Assembly: GCA_021794525.1 (NCBI GenBank)
Contig: JAJYQP010000063.1
Location: 1-39,098, forward strand
DNA from: Pseudomonadota bacterium
GTDB lineage: Bacteria > Pseudomonadota > Alphaproteobacteria > Sphingomonadales > Sphingomonadaceae
Direction: 5' to 3'
Length of the DNA: 39,098 nucleotides
A program made the translations under genes and the position numbers. Shown piece by piece: positions 23,814-30,638 of this stretch. Position 1 is the first letter of the stretch, and every line of letters starts with the position of its first letter. Below the pieces are notes generated by a model. It was not told the origin of the DNA. It saw nothing but the letters and a program-made list of their open reading frames with translations, and did no database searches.

Positions 23814-23829
23814 TGGTGCCGCTTACAGG
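23814..23829 (+). repeat. Attachment-site copy within the tRNA-Thr 3' end
   Basis: TGGTGCCGCTTACAGG, the complement of the last 16 nt of tRNA-Thr, is identical to 7513-7528 and in the same direction. The element would lie on the 3' side of the tRNA, between the two copies, which is the normal geometry of tRNA-targeted integration. Confidence 0.7.
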
Positions 23830-23889
23830 ACTCGAACCTGTGACCCCATCATTACGAATGATGTGCTCTACCAACTGAGCTAAAGCGGC
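23814..23889 (-). tRNA. tRNA-Thr (anticodon CGT)
   Basis: Read on the minus strand, the gene has the acceptor stem GCCGCTT/AAGCGGC, discriminator A and an encoded CCA end. The D-arm contains AGCTCAGTTGGTAGAGC. The anticodon stem CATCA/TGATG encloses the loop TTCGTAA, giving anticodon CGT for ACG threonine codons. The T-arm carries GGTTCGAGTCC. Total length is 76 nt with CCA. Its 3' end served as a probable integration site. Confidence 0.97.
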
Positions 23890-23921
23890 CGACCAGTATC
23901 TTCTCGGCAGGATGGCGGGAG

Positions 23922-23995
23922 TGGAGGCCCGAGCCGGAATCGAACCGGCGTGCAAGGATTTGCAGTCCTCTGCGTAACCACTCCGCCATCGGGCC
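23922..23995 (-). tRNA. tRNA-Cys (anticodon GCA)
   Basis: Read on the minus strand, the acceptor stem is GGCCCGA/TCGGGCC, with the U discriminator typical of tRNA-Cys and an encoded CCA. The anticodon loop CTGCAAA gives anticodon GCA. The T-arm has GGTTCGATTCC. Length is 74 nt with CCA. It lies 32 bp upstream of tRNA-Thr on the same strand, so the two are probably transcribed together. Confidence 0.97.
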
Positions 23996-24114
23996 GAGCC
24001 CCCCTCGACCGGTCATGGGCACCGGGCGCGGTGGGAAGCGGCCCACTAGCGAAAGCGCGCGGGGCGCGCAATCGACTTGTTGCCCGCACCCGAGCGGCCG
24101 CTAAGAGCGGGCGG

Positions 24115-24891
24115 ATGTCTGTTACTTCGCTACTCGCTCCCGTCAGCGGTCGCGACGGCCCCGTCGCGCTTCCCGATGCAGCGCACTGGATGCAGGGCCG
24201 GACGCTATATGGCGGCGCATCGGCGCTAATAGCCTATACCGCGGCGGTGCGAGCTCATCCCGGGCTACCGCCGCTGCGTTCGGCGCAGATCGCCTTCGCG
24301 GGGCCGGTGGGGGACAGCTTCGAGGTTCGCACCGATGTGCTGCGCGCGGGGCGCAACGTGACCCAGCTGCGTAGCGAGCTGGTGATGGACGGTGCGGTAA
24401 GCCTTTCCGCCACCTTCGTCTTCGGCGAGGCGCGCAAAGCCAACGCACTCCACCTTGCCGCCAAGGCCGATCCCTGGCCTGGCGCACCCGAAGATCAGGA
24501 GCCGCTCGGCGGGCCGCAGATACCGCATTTCATCGGGAAGTTCGAACTCCGCCGCGCGCAGAGCGACAGCGGGAAGGGTGCGCCGTTGGTGCGTCGCTGG
24601 TTGCGGCTGAAAGACGAGACCGGCCTCGATCCGGTCTCCTGCCTCATCCTCATCGGCGATGCGATGCCGCCCGGGTCGATGCGCGCCATGCAGCGCAACG
24701 GGCCGATGAGTTCGGTCAACTGGATGCTCAACATCCTCGACCCCGATGCCGAGAGCCGCGACGGATGGTGGCTGGTGGAAAGCGCGAGCGATCACGCCGA
24801 CCACGGCTATTCGAGCGAGCGACTGCGGCTGTGGGACGCCGACGGGCGGCTGGTTATGGTCGGAATGCAGGCCGCCGCGATTTTCGGCTAA
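24115..24891 (+). CDS. Thioesterase family protein (TesB-like double hotdog)
   Basis: The 258-residue protein resembles acyl-CoA thioesterases with two hotdog domains. The first has the pattern H-W-M-Q-G-R-T-L-Y-G-G-A-S-A (the helix that packs in the hotdog sheet). It is followed by S-A-Q-I-A-F-A-G-P-V and V-T-Q-L-R-S-E-L. The second ends with S-S-V-N-W-M-L-N-I, then S-D-H-A-D-H-G-Y-S-S-E-R-L-R-L-W-D-A-D-G-R-L, the usual TesB-type C-terminal pattern. It should cleave acyl-CoA thioesters; chain length is unknown. I chose ATG 24115 because the upstream in-frame extension overlaps tRNA-Cys on the other strand and has no domain character. It converges on the crotonase gene. Confidence 0.83.
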   Translation: MSVTSLLAPVSGRDGPVALPDAAHWMQGRTLYGGASALIAYTAAVRAHPGLPPLRSAQIAFAGPVGDSFEVRTDVLRAGRNVTQLRSELVMDGAVSLSATFVFGEARKANALHLAAKADPWPGAPEDQEPLGGPQIPHFIGKFELRRAQSDSGKGAPLVRRWLRLKDETGLDPVSCLILIGDAMPPGSMRAMQRNGPMSSVNWMLNILDPDAESRDGWWLVESASDHADHGYSSERLRLWDADGRLVMVGMQAAAIFG

Positions 24892-24978
24892 ACTGTCGGC
24901 GTCCCCGCGTCCATCCGGCGTGCGATGTCCTCGCGCCTCTCGGCGCCCCGGTCACAAGGGATTCGACAGCGCGGTACT

Positions 24979-25782
24979 TCACACGTCGTTGAAAATGGGC
25001 GCGCGTTTCTGCAGGCCCGCCATGACGGCCTCGATCTGGTTGGGTTTGCGGATGACGCCGTCCTGCGCCTCGCTCTCGGCGAGCAGGACCGCGTCCGTGC
25101 CAGCATCGTCCATGACGTCGAACAAGCGCTTGGCGGCGCGGATCGCTTCGGGACTGCGGTTCGCGATGTCCGCGGCGATTACCTGCGCGCGGGCGAGCGG
25201 ATCGTCCTCGACAAAAGTCGCGAGACCCAGCGCCTGCGCCTCTGCCCCGGTGAATTCGCGGTTCGCATAGACGAGCTCGCGCAGCATGTCGCCGCGCACC
25301 AGCCCGCGCCACAGCGCATAGCCGCCCATGTCGGGGACCAGCCCCCAGCGCATCTCCATGATTGCCATGCGCGTATCGCGATGGACCACACGGATGTCGG
25401 CGCCGCTCGCGATCTGCAAGCCGCCGCCGAAGCACACCCCGTGGACCGCCGCGATCACCGGAACCGGGCACTTGCGCCAGGTCATCGCCGCTTCCTGCGG
25501 GCGGTTGGCGTTGCCGTGGGTCCGGTCGGTGAGACGCGCCGCAGGGTTGGAGCCGCCCGCGGCCATGCTGCCGAGGTCGAGCCCGGCACAGAACGCCCGA
25601 CCCTCGCCCGCCAGCACGACGGCCCGAAGGCCCTTCATGGTCCTCAGCGCCTCGCCCGTCTCGATGATCGCCTCGAACATCGCCGGGTCGAGCGCGTTCA
25701 TCTTGTCGGGGCGGTTGAGCCGCACCTGCGCGACGCCATTGTCGTCGAGGGTCAGGGTCACGCGCGATCCCGTCATCGTCAT
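24979..25782 (-). CDS. Enoyl-CoA hydratase/isomerase family (crotonase) protein
   Basis: The 267-residue protein shows the crotonase fold: L-N-R-P-D-K-M-N-A-L-D near residue 22, the oxyanion segment G-R-A-F-C-A-G-L-D-L-G near residue 62, and the second oxyanion motif H-G-V-C-F-G-G-G-L-Q-I-A near residue 113. The usual glutamate is seen in M-E-M-R-W-G-L-V-P-D-M-G. It is likely a hydratase or isomerase of acyl-CoA oxidation; the exact reaction cannot be assigned. It lies 24 bp after the alaC stop on the same strand, so the two may share a transcript, though their functions are not obviously connected. Confidence 0.87.
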   Translation of the reverse strand: MTMTGSRVTLTLDDNGVAQVRLNRPDKMNALDPAMFEAIIETGEALRTMKGLRAVVLAGEGRAFCAGLDLGSMAAGGSNPAARLTDRTHGNANRPQEAAMTWRKCPVPVIAAVHGVCFGGGLQIASGADIRVVHRDTRMAIMEMRWGLVPDMGGYALWRGLVRGDMLRELVYANREFTGAEAQALGLATFVEDDPLARAQVIAADIANRSPEAIRAAKRLFDVMDDAGTDAVLLAESEAQDGVIRKPNQIEAVMAGLQKRAPIFNDV

Positions 25783-25806
25783 TCGCCTTCGAAAACTGCC
25801 GAAACG

Positions 25807-27021
25807 TCAGCCCGCCTGTCGTCCCGCGGCCGGGGTATTGAGCCCCATCTGCTGGAACCAGCGCCTTAGATTGCGGGCCGCCTGACGCAGCCGCTGCTCG
25901 TTCTCGACAAGCGCGATGCGGACGAAACCCTCGCCGTCCTCGCCGTAGCCGACGCCCGGTGCCACCGCGACGTCGGCGTGTTCGAGCATCTGCTTGGAAA
26001 ACTCGAGGCTGCCCATATGCGCAAGCGCCGGGGGCAGCGGAGCCCAGGCGAACATGCTGGCGCGCGGCGGGGGGATTTCCCAGCCGGCGCGCCCGAACAC
26101 CTCGACCAGCACGTCTCGGCGCTTGTGATAGAGCTGGCGGTTCGTCTCGACGATGTCCTGCGGCCCGTTGAGCGCGGCGCAGGCCGCCGCCTGGATCGGC
26201 GTGAAGGCGCCATAGTCGAGATAGCTCTTCACCCGCGTCATGGCCGCGATCAGCTCGCGGTTGCCGACCGCGAAGCCGATCCGCCAGCCCGCCATCGAGA
26301 AGGTCTTGGAGAGCGAGGTGAACTCGATCGCCACGTCCTTCGCGCCCTTTACCTGAAGGATGGAGACGGTCGGGTTGCCGTCGTAATAGAGCTCGGAATA
26401 GGCGAGGTCGGAGATGATCCAGACCTTGTTCTCGCGCGCCCAGGCGACGAGCCGCTCGTAGAAGGCGAGATCGACCGTCTCGGCGGTCGGGTTGCTCGGA
26501 TAGTTGACGACAAGGATGCTCGGCCGCGGCACGGTGAAGGCCATCGCGCGCTCGAGCGACGCGAAGTAATCGTCGTCCGGCGTGGTCGGCACGCTACGGA
26601 TGGTGGCGCCCGCGATGATGAAGCCGAAGGTGTGGATCGGGTAGCTGGGGTTGGGCGCAAGCACCACGTCGCCCGGCGCGGTGATGGCGGTTGCGAGGCT
26701 GGCGAGACCTTCCTTCGAACCCATTGTCACCACGACCTCGCTCTCGGGATCGACGTCCACCCCGAAGCGGCGGGCGTAGTAGTTCGCCTGGGCGCGCCGC
26801 AGGCCGGGAATGCCCTTGGACTGCGAATAGCCGTGCGCGTCGGGCTTGGCGGCAACCTCGCACAGCTTGTCGATCACGTGCTGCGGCGGGGGGAGGTCCG
26901 GGTTGCCCATGCCGAGGTCGATGATGTCCCGCCCGCTCTGCCGCGCCGCGTGGCGCAGGGAATTGACCTCCGCTATCACATAGGGCGGCAGGCGTTTCAT
27001 GCGGTAGAAGTCGGAAGACAT
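25807..27021 (-). CDS. alaC: AlaC-type alanine/pyruvate aminotransferase
   Basis: The 404-residue PLP enzyme closely follows E. coli AlaC along its whole length: R-L-P-P-Y-V near the start, I-D-L-G-M-G-N-P-D, H-G-Y-S-Q-S-K-G-I-P, and G-S-K-E-G-L-A. Further on are P-N-P-S-Y-P-I-H, N-Y-P-S-N-P-T-A, and the PLP-lysine motif S-L-S-K-T-F-S-M-A-G-W-R-I-G-F. It should transfer the amino group between glutamate and pyruvate to make alanine. Many annotations call relatives 'LL-diaminopimelate aminotransferase', which is less likely here. It is divergent from phaC; no operator could be recognised in the 138-bp gap. Confidence 0.9.
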   Translation of the reverse strand: MSSDFYRMKRLPPYVIAEVNSLRHAARQSGRDIIDLGMGNPDLPPPQHVIDKLCEVAAKPDAHGYSQSKGIPGLRRAQANYYARRFGVDVDPESEVVVTMGSKEGLASLATAITAPGDVVLAPNPSYPIHTFGFIIAGATIRSVPTTPDDDYFASLERAMAFTVPRPSILVVNYPSNPTAETVDLAFYERLVAWARENKVWIISDLAYSELYYDGNPTVSILQVKGAKDVAIEFTSLSKTFSMAGWRIGFAVGNRELIAAMTRVKSYLDYGAFTPIQAAACAALNGPQDIVETNRQLYHKRRDVLVEVFGRAGWEIPPPRASMFAWAPLPPALAHMGSLEFSKQMLEHADVAVAPGVGYGEDGEGFVRIALVENEQRLRQAARNLRRWFQQMGLNTPAAGRQAG

Positions 27022-27159
27022 GGCGGGTCCGGCTGCTGAAGTTCAGGCGGCAATGTGGCGGAATCGCGTGCGCCGCGCAATGCGCTGGCGGGGTGCACGG
27101 GCCAAGCAATTGCTCTAGGACAACAAGGAATCGCCCCATGCCCGCAGGAGCCGCCCCGA

Positions 27160-29031
27160 ATGACCGGTGACGACCATACGCCCGATCCCTTCACCAACCT
27201 CTACGAAGGCCCGGCGAAGATGGTGCAGGCGTTCTTCGCGCCGCTCTCGCAGATCGGTGGGCAGGTGCCGGGGATGGGCGCGCTGACCCCCGCGGATGCG
27301 CAGCACTGGGCGGGGGTCGGGGCGCGGCTCCAGCAGCTCTGGCTGCAATTCGTGACGGAGCAGGCGGCGAAGCCTCAGAATGCCATGGCCTATCTCGACC
27401 CGGCGCGCTGGATAGCGCTGGCGCAGGGCTGGGCGAAGGCGATGCCGCTGGCCGACCCGATGCGGCAGAAGGCGCTTTTCGACGAGGGCATGGCGTTGTG
27501 GCAGGGCGTGCTCGGCCAGTTCGGGATCGGCGGCGGGGATGTGGAGATCGCGGAGCTGCCGCGCCAGGATCGCCGCTTCGCCGACGAACGCTGGCGCACC
27601 CATCCCGCCTTCGCGCTCATCCACCAGACCTATCTCTTTCTCGCCGAGCGCGTTGCGGAGATGGTCGACGAGATCGAGGGCTTGCCAAAGGACCAGCGCG
27701 AGAAGCTGCGCTTCGCCACCAGGGCGATCACCGAGGCGGCGAGCCCGGCGAATATTCCCTTCCTCAACCCCGTGGTGATCGAGCGCACGCTGGAAACCAA
27801 GGGCGAGAACCTCGTCACCGGCATGGAGCACCTCCTCGCCGACATGCGCCGGGGCCAGCTCACGCATACCGACGGGTCCAGCTTCGTGCTGGGGGAGACC
27901 ATCGCCTCCACCCCCGGCAAGGTCGTGTTCGAGACCGAGCTGTTCCAGCTCATCCAGTACAGCCCCGTCACCGACGAGGTGCTGGAGGTGCCGCTGGTGA
28001 TCTTCCCGCCATGGATCAACCGTTTCTATATCCTGGACCTCAATCCGAAGAAGAGCTTCGTCCGCTGGACTGTGGGGCAGGGGATCACCACCTTCATGGT
28101 CAGCTGGAAGTCTGCCGACGCGAGTATGAAGGATGTGATCTGGGACGATTACGTCCGCGCGCAGATGGCGGCGATCGACCACATCCGCGAACGGCTGGGC
28201 GTAAAGGCGGTCCACGCCGTCGGCTATTGCGTGGCCGGAACCACACTCGCCGCGACGCTGTCGGTGCTGGCGCGGCGGGGCGAGGCGGACAAGGTGAAGA
28301 GCGCGACGTTCTTCACTGCCCAGGTCGACTTCGAGCTTGGCGGCGATCTGCTCAATTTCGTCGACGACCAGCAGCTCGCGACCATTGAGACGCTCAGCCC
28401 CGAAGGCTATCTCGACGGGCGCTACATGGCGGCAACCTTCAACCTGCTGCGCGGCACGGACCTGATCTGGAACTACGTCGTCAACAACTACATGCTGGGC
28501 GAGGACTATCCGGCCTTCGACCTGCTGCACTGGAACGGCGACACGACCAACCTGCCGTCCAAATGGCACCTGGGCTATCTGCGCGATCTCTACCGGGACA
28601 ACCGGCTGGTCGAACAGGACGCGCTGAGCGTGGATGGCACGCCTATCGATCTCTCGCTGGTGCAGACGCCCACCTATATCCAGGCGGGCCGCGAGGATCA
28701 CATTGCGCCGGCGCCGAGCGTCTGGCGCCTGACCCATCATTTTTCCGGGCCGCTGAAGTTTGTGCTCGCGGGGTCGGGTCATATCGCAGGGGTGGTCAAC
28801 CCGCCGGAGGCGCAGAAGTACCAATATTGGACCAATGACGGTGCGCCACGCAGCTTCGAGGATTTCGTCGCCGGTGCAACCGAACACAAGGGCAGCTGGT
28901 GGCCCGACTGGGGAGGATGGCTGAAGCAGCAGGATGCGAAAATGGTGCCTGCGAAGGGAAAGCGAATTCCCGGTACGAAGGGTGACAAGGTTATCGAGGA
29001 CGCGCCCGGTCGCTACGTCAAGATCCGGTAA
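27160..29031 (+). CDS. phaC: Class I poly(3-hydroxyalkanoate) synthase
   Basis: The 623-residue enzyme polymerises (R)-3-hydroxyacyl-CoA into polyhydroxyalkanoate on carbon-storage granules. The N-terminal domain contains the class I pattern F-A-D-E-R-W-R-T-H-P. The alpha/beta-hydrolase domain has the lipase-like box G-Y-C-V-A-G with the catalytic Cys near residue 357. The catalytic Asp is in R-E-D-H-I-A-P and the His in G-S-G-H-I-A-G-V-V-N-P-P. I chose ATG 27160, which has AGGAG a few bases upstream; the longer frame from 27055 gives a basic, low-quality extension. The phasin gene follows after 99 bp with its own promoter. No phaA or phaB lies in the window. Confidence 0.95.
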   Translation: MTGDDHTPDPFTNLYEGPAKMVQAFFAPLSQIGGQVPGMGALTPADAQHWAGVGARLQQLWLQFVTEQAAKPQNAMAYLDPARWIALAQGWAKAMPLADPMRQKALFDEGMALWQGVLGQFGIGGGDVEIAELPRQDRRFADERWRTHPAFALIHQTYLFLAERVAEMVDEIEGLPKDQREKLRFATRAITEAASPANIPFLNPVVIERTLETKGENLVTGMEHLLADMRRGQLTHTDGSSFVLGETIASTPGKVVFETELFQLIQYSPVTDEVLEVPLVIFPPWINRFYILDLNPKKSFVRWTVGQGITTFMVSWKSADASMKDVIWDDYVRAQMAAIDHIRERLGVKAVHAVGYCVAGTTLAATLSVLARRGEADKVKSATFFTAQVDFELGGDLLNFVDDQQLATIETLSPEGYLDGRYMAATFNLLRGTDLIWNYVVNNYMLGEDYPAFDLLHWNGDTTNLPSKWHLGYLRDLYRDNRLVEQDALSVDGTPIDLSLVQTPTYIQAGREDHIAPAPSVWRLTHHFSGPLKFVLAGSGHIAGVVNPPEAQKYQYWTNDGAPRSFEDFVAGATEHKGSWWPDWGGWLKQQDAKMVPAKGKRIPGTKGDKVIEDAPGRYVKIR

Positions 29032-29052
29032 TCGCTTGCTTTGCCGCCTCCA

Positions 29053-29116
29053 TTGTGCACTGCACAAAAAACTCTTGAACCCGCGCTGCAATGCACTATA
29101 TTGTGCACTGCAACAA
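29053..29116 (+). promoter_or_regulatory. Phasin promoter framed by two TTGTGCACTGCA palindromes
   Basis: TTGTGCACTGCACAA (29053-29067) is a perfect palindrome around its centre. TTGAAC (29075-29080), a 16-nt spacer and TATATT (29097-29102) form a good sigma-70 promoter. TTGTGCACTGCAACAA (29101-29116) overlaps the start region. TGCAATGCA (29087-29095) sits in the spacer. In alphaproteobacteria PhaR represses phasin genes by binding TGC-rich palindromes, so a PhaR operator pair is the most likely reading. Confidence 0.75.
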
Positions 29117-29130
29117 CGTGAGGTTCCGTC

Positions 29131-29979
29131 ATGACCGAGAGCCAGAGCAAGATCGACGCCGCTGCTGAGAAAGCGTTCGCCGTGGCAGCCGAGAAGAAGG
29201 CCGCCGAGACTGCCGCGAAGCCGGTCGAGGCTGCCAGGCCCGCGCCCGTCGCCACGCCGGCCGTCCCGGTCGTGGCCAAGGTCGCCGAGACTGCGCCTGT
29301 CTCCACCAAGCCGGTGCAGGCGCCCGTCCTGAAGAAGCCTGTCGCGAAGAAAATCGCCGCGAAGAAGGTCGCCGCCCCCAAGGCTGCGCCCAAGAAGGTC
29401 GCGGTGAAGAAGGCTGCCGCCAGGAAGGTCGCGGCCAGGAAGACTGCGGCTGTGACGGCCCCGGCGAAGAAGCCGGTCGTCGCTGCCGCCAAGACCGTAG
29501 AGCCCACCACCACCATTTCCCAGTTGAAGGACAAGATCATGGCCACCACCAAGACCACCGATTTCACCGCCAAGGCGAAGGAAACCGTCGCCGACATGCA
29601 GACCCGCGCCAAGGCCGCCTATGACAAGGGCGCCGAGCTGACCGCCGACGTCGCTGCCTTTCACAAGGGCAACCTCGACGCCGTGGTCGAAGCCGGCAAG
29701 GTTCTTGCCGCCGGCGTGCAGGACATGGGCCGCACCTATGTCGAGGACGTCAAGGCTGCTGCCGAGACCGTGACCGACGACGTGAAGAAGATGGTCGCCG
29801 TCAAGTCGCCGACCGAGCTGTTCCAGCTCCAGGGCGAAATCGCGCGTCGCAACCTCGACACGCTGGTCGCCAAGACCTCGAAGAACGCCGAAGTCATGAT
29901 GAAGCTCGCGAACGACATGTTCGCCCCCATCTCGACCCGCGCGAGCGTGGCGATGGAGCGCTTCAACAAGGCCGCCTGA
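29131..29979 (+). CDS. phaP: Phasin family protein with histone H1-like N-terminal extension
   Basis: The 282-residue protein coats polyhydroxyalkanoate granules. Residues ~1-135 are rich in Ala, Lys and Pro, with repeats such as A-A-K-K-V-A-A-P-K-A-A-P-K-K-V resembling histone H1 or the PhaF tail, which bind DNA. Residues ~137-282 form the phasin domain, all helical (M-Q-T-R-A-K-A-A-Y-D-K-G, then S-P-T-E-L-F-Q-L-Q-G-E-I-A-R-R-N). An internal ATG at 29539-29541 has AAGGA 7 nt upstream and would give a standard 146-residue phasin lacking the extension. GAGG precedes the first ATG. Control by a PhaR-like repressor is suggested by the promoter. Confidence 0.9.
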   Translation: MTESQSKIDAAAEKAFAVAAEKKAAETAAKPVEAARPAPVATPAVPVVAKVAETAPVSTKPVQAPVLKKPVAKKIAAKKVAAPKAAPKKVAVKKAAARKVAARKTAAVTAPAKKPVVAAAKTVEPTTTISQLKDKIMATTKTTDFTAKAKETVADMQTRAKAAYDKGAELTADVAAFHKGNLDAVVEAGKVLAAGVQDMGRTYVEDVKAAAETVTDDVKKMVAVKSPTELFQLQGEIARRNLDTLVAKTSKNAEVMMKLANDMFAPISTRASVAMERFNKAA

Positions 29980-30052
29980 GCCTGAAGCGAACGCAAAAAG
30001 CATCCCGGGGCCGTCTCCCTCTCCCCCCTTTGGCGACCCGGGGTGACATGTG

Positions 30053-30092
30053 CGGGCCGGACTGCGACAAGCGGTCCGGCCCGTTTTCGTTT
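30053..30092 (+). terminator. Rho-independent terminator after the phasin gene
   Basis: CGGGCCGGAC (30053-30062) pairs with GTCCGGCCCG (30074-30083), an 11-nt loop lies between, and TTTTCGTTT follows. It ends the phasin transcript. Confidence 0.85.
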
Positions 30093-30118
30093 CGTGCCGA
30101 CTGACTCTCGTTTTCTTG

Positions 30119-30193
30119 GCGGCCTACCGCTGTGCTGCTTGAGGCCTGGTCCGTTTTTGTTACGCGGCCTACCGCTCCGCTGCTTGAGGCCTG
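30119..30193 (+). repeat. Two 30-bp direct repeats, 45-bp period
   Basis: Bases 30119-30148 and 30164-30193 are the same except for two adjacent mismatches (TG against CC). Each begins GCGGCCTACCGCT and ends GCTTGAGGCCTG, so the ends GGCCT and AGGCC could pair. They lie between the phasin terminator and clpS. Their role is unknown; they could be small mobile or structural repeats. Confidence 0.6.
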
Positions 30194-30257
30194 TCCCGGT
30201 TTCCTTTTGCGCGCCCCTCCTTGCGCTCGCGCGGCGCGATACGATATTGAGCCGCCG

Positions 30258-30626
30258 ATGGTGCCTTCCCTCCTCACCGATCCCCTGCGGCCGCACGCGG
30301 GGTCGAAACCTCCCGCCAGTGGCGACGAGGGTGCGCAGGTCGGCGTCGCCACCAAGACGCGCGCCAAGCCAAAGAAGCCGAGCCAGTACAAGGTGCTGCT
30401 TCTGAACGACGATTATACTCCGATGGAATTCGTGGTGATCGTGCTGAAGCGCTTTTTCCGCATGGATATGGAGGAGGCGACCCGCGTTATGCTCCACGTT
30501 CACCAGCGCGGGGTCGGGGTCTGCGGGATATTCCCCTACGAGGTCGCCGAGACCAAGGTGAACCAGGTGATGGACTTCGCACGCCAGAACCAGCACCCGC
30601 TCCAGTGCACACTCGAAAAGGCCTGA
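30258..30626 (+). CDS. clpS: ATP-dependent Clp protease adaptor ClpS
   Basis: The 122-residue protein carries the ClpS core: [16 protein letters not shown], then [14 protein letters not shown] and [16 protein letters not shown]. It delivers N-degron substrates to the ClpAP protease. The N-D-D and E-F-V residues that hold the N-terminal residue of the substrate are present. I chose ATG 30258; the upstream frame runs through the direct repeats and is not ClpS-like. clpA does not follow: the next gene converges on it, with only 12 bp between the stops. Confidence 0.95.
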   Translation: MVPSLLTDPLRPHAGSKPPASGDEGAQVGVATKTRAKPKKPSQYKVLLLNDDYTPMEFVVIVLKRFFRMDMEEATRVMLHVHQRGVGVCGIFPYEVAETKVNQVMDFARQNQHPLQCTLEKA

Positions 30627-30638
30627 ACCGCCTCGCGC

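Noticed and set aside
27115..30003. 962-codon minus-strand frame opposite phaC and the phasin gene
   Set aside because: It is antisense to two clear genes, with low-complexity G/L/H-rich sequence.
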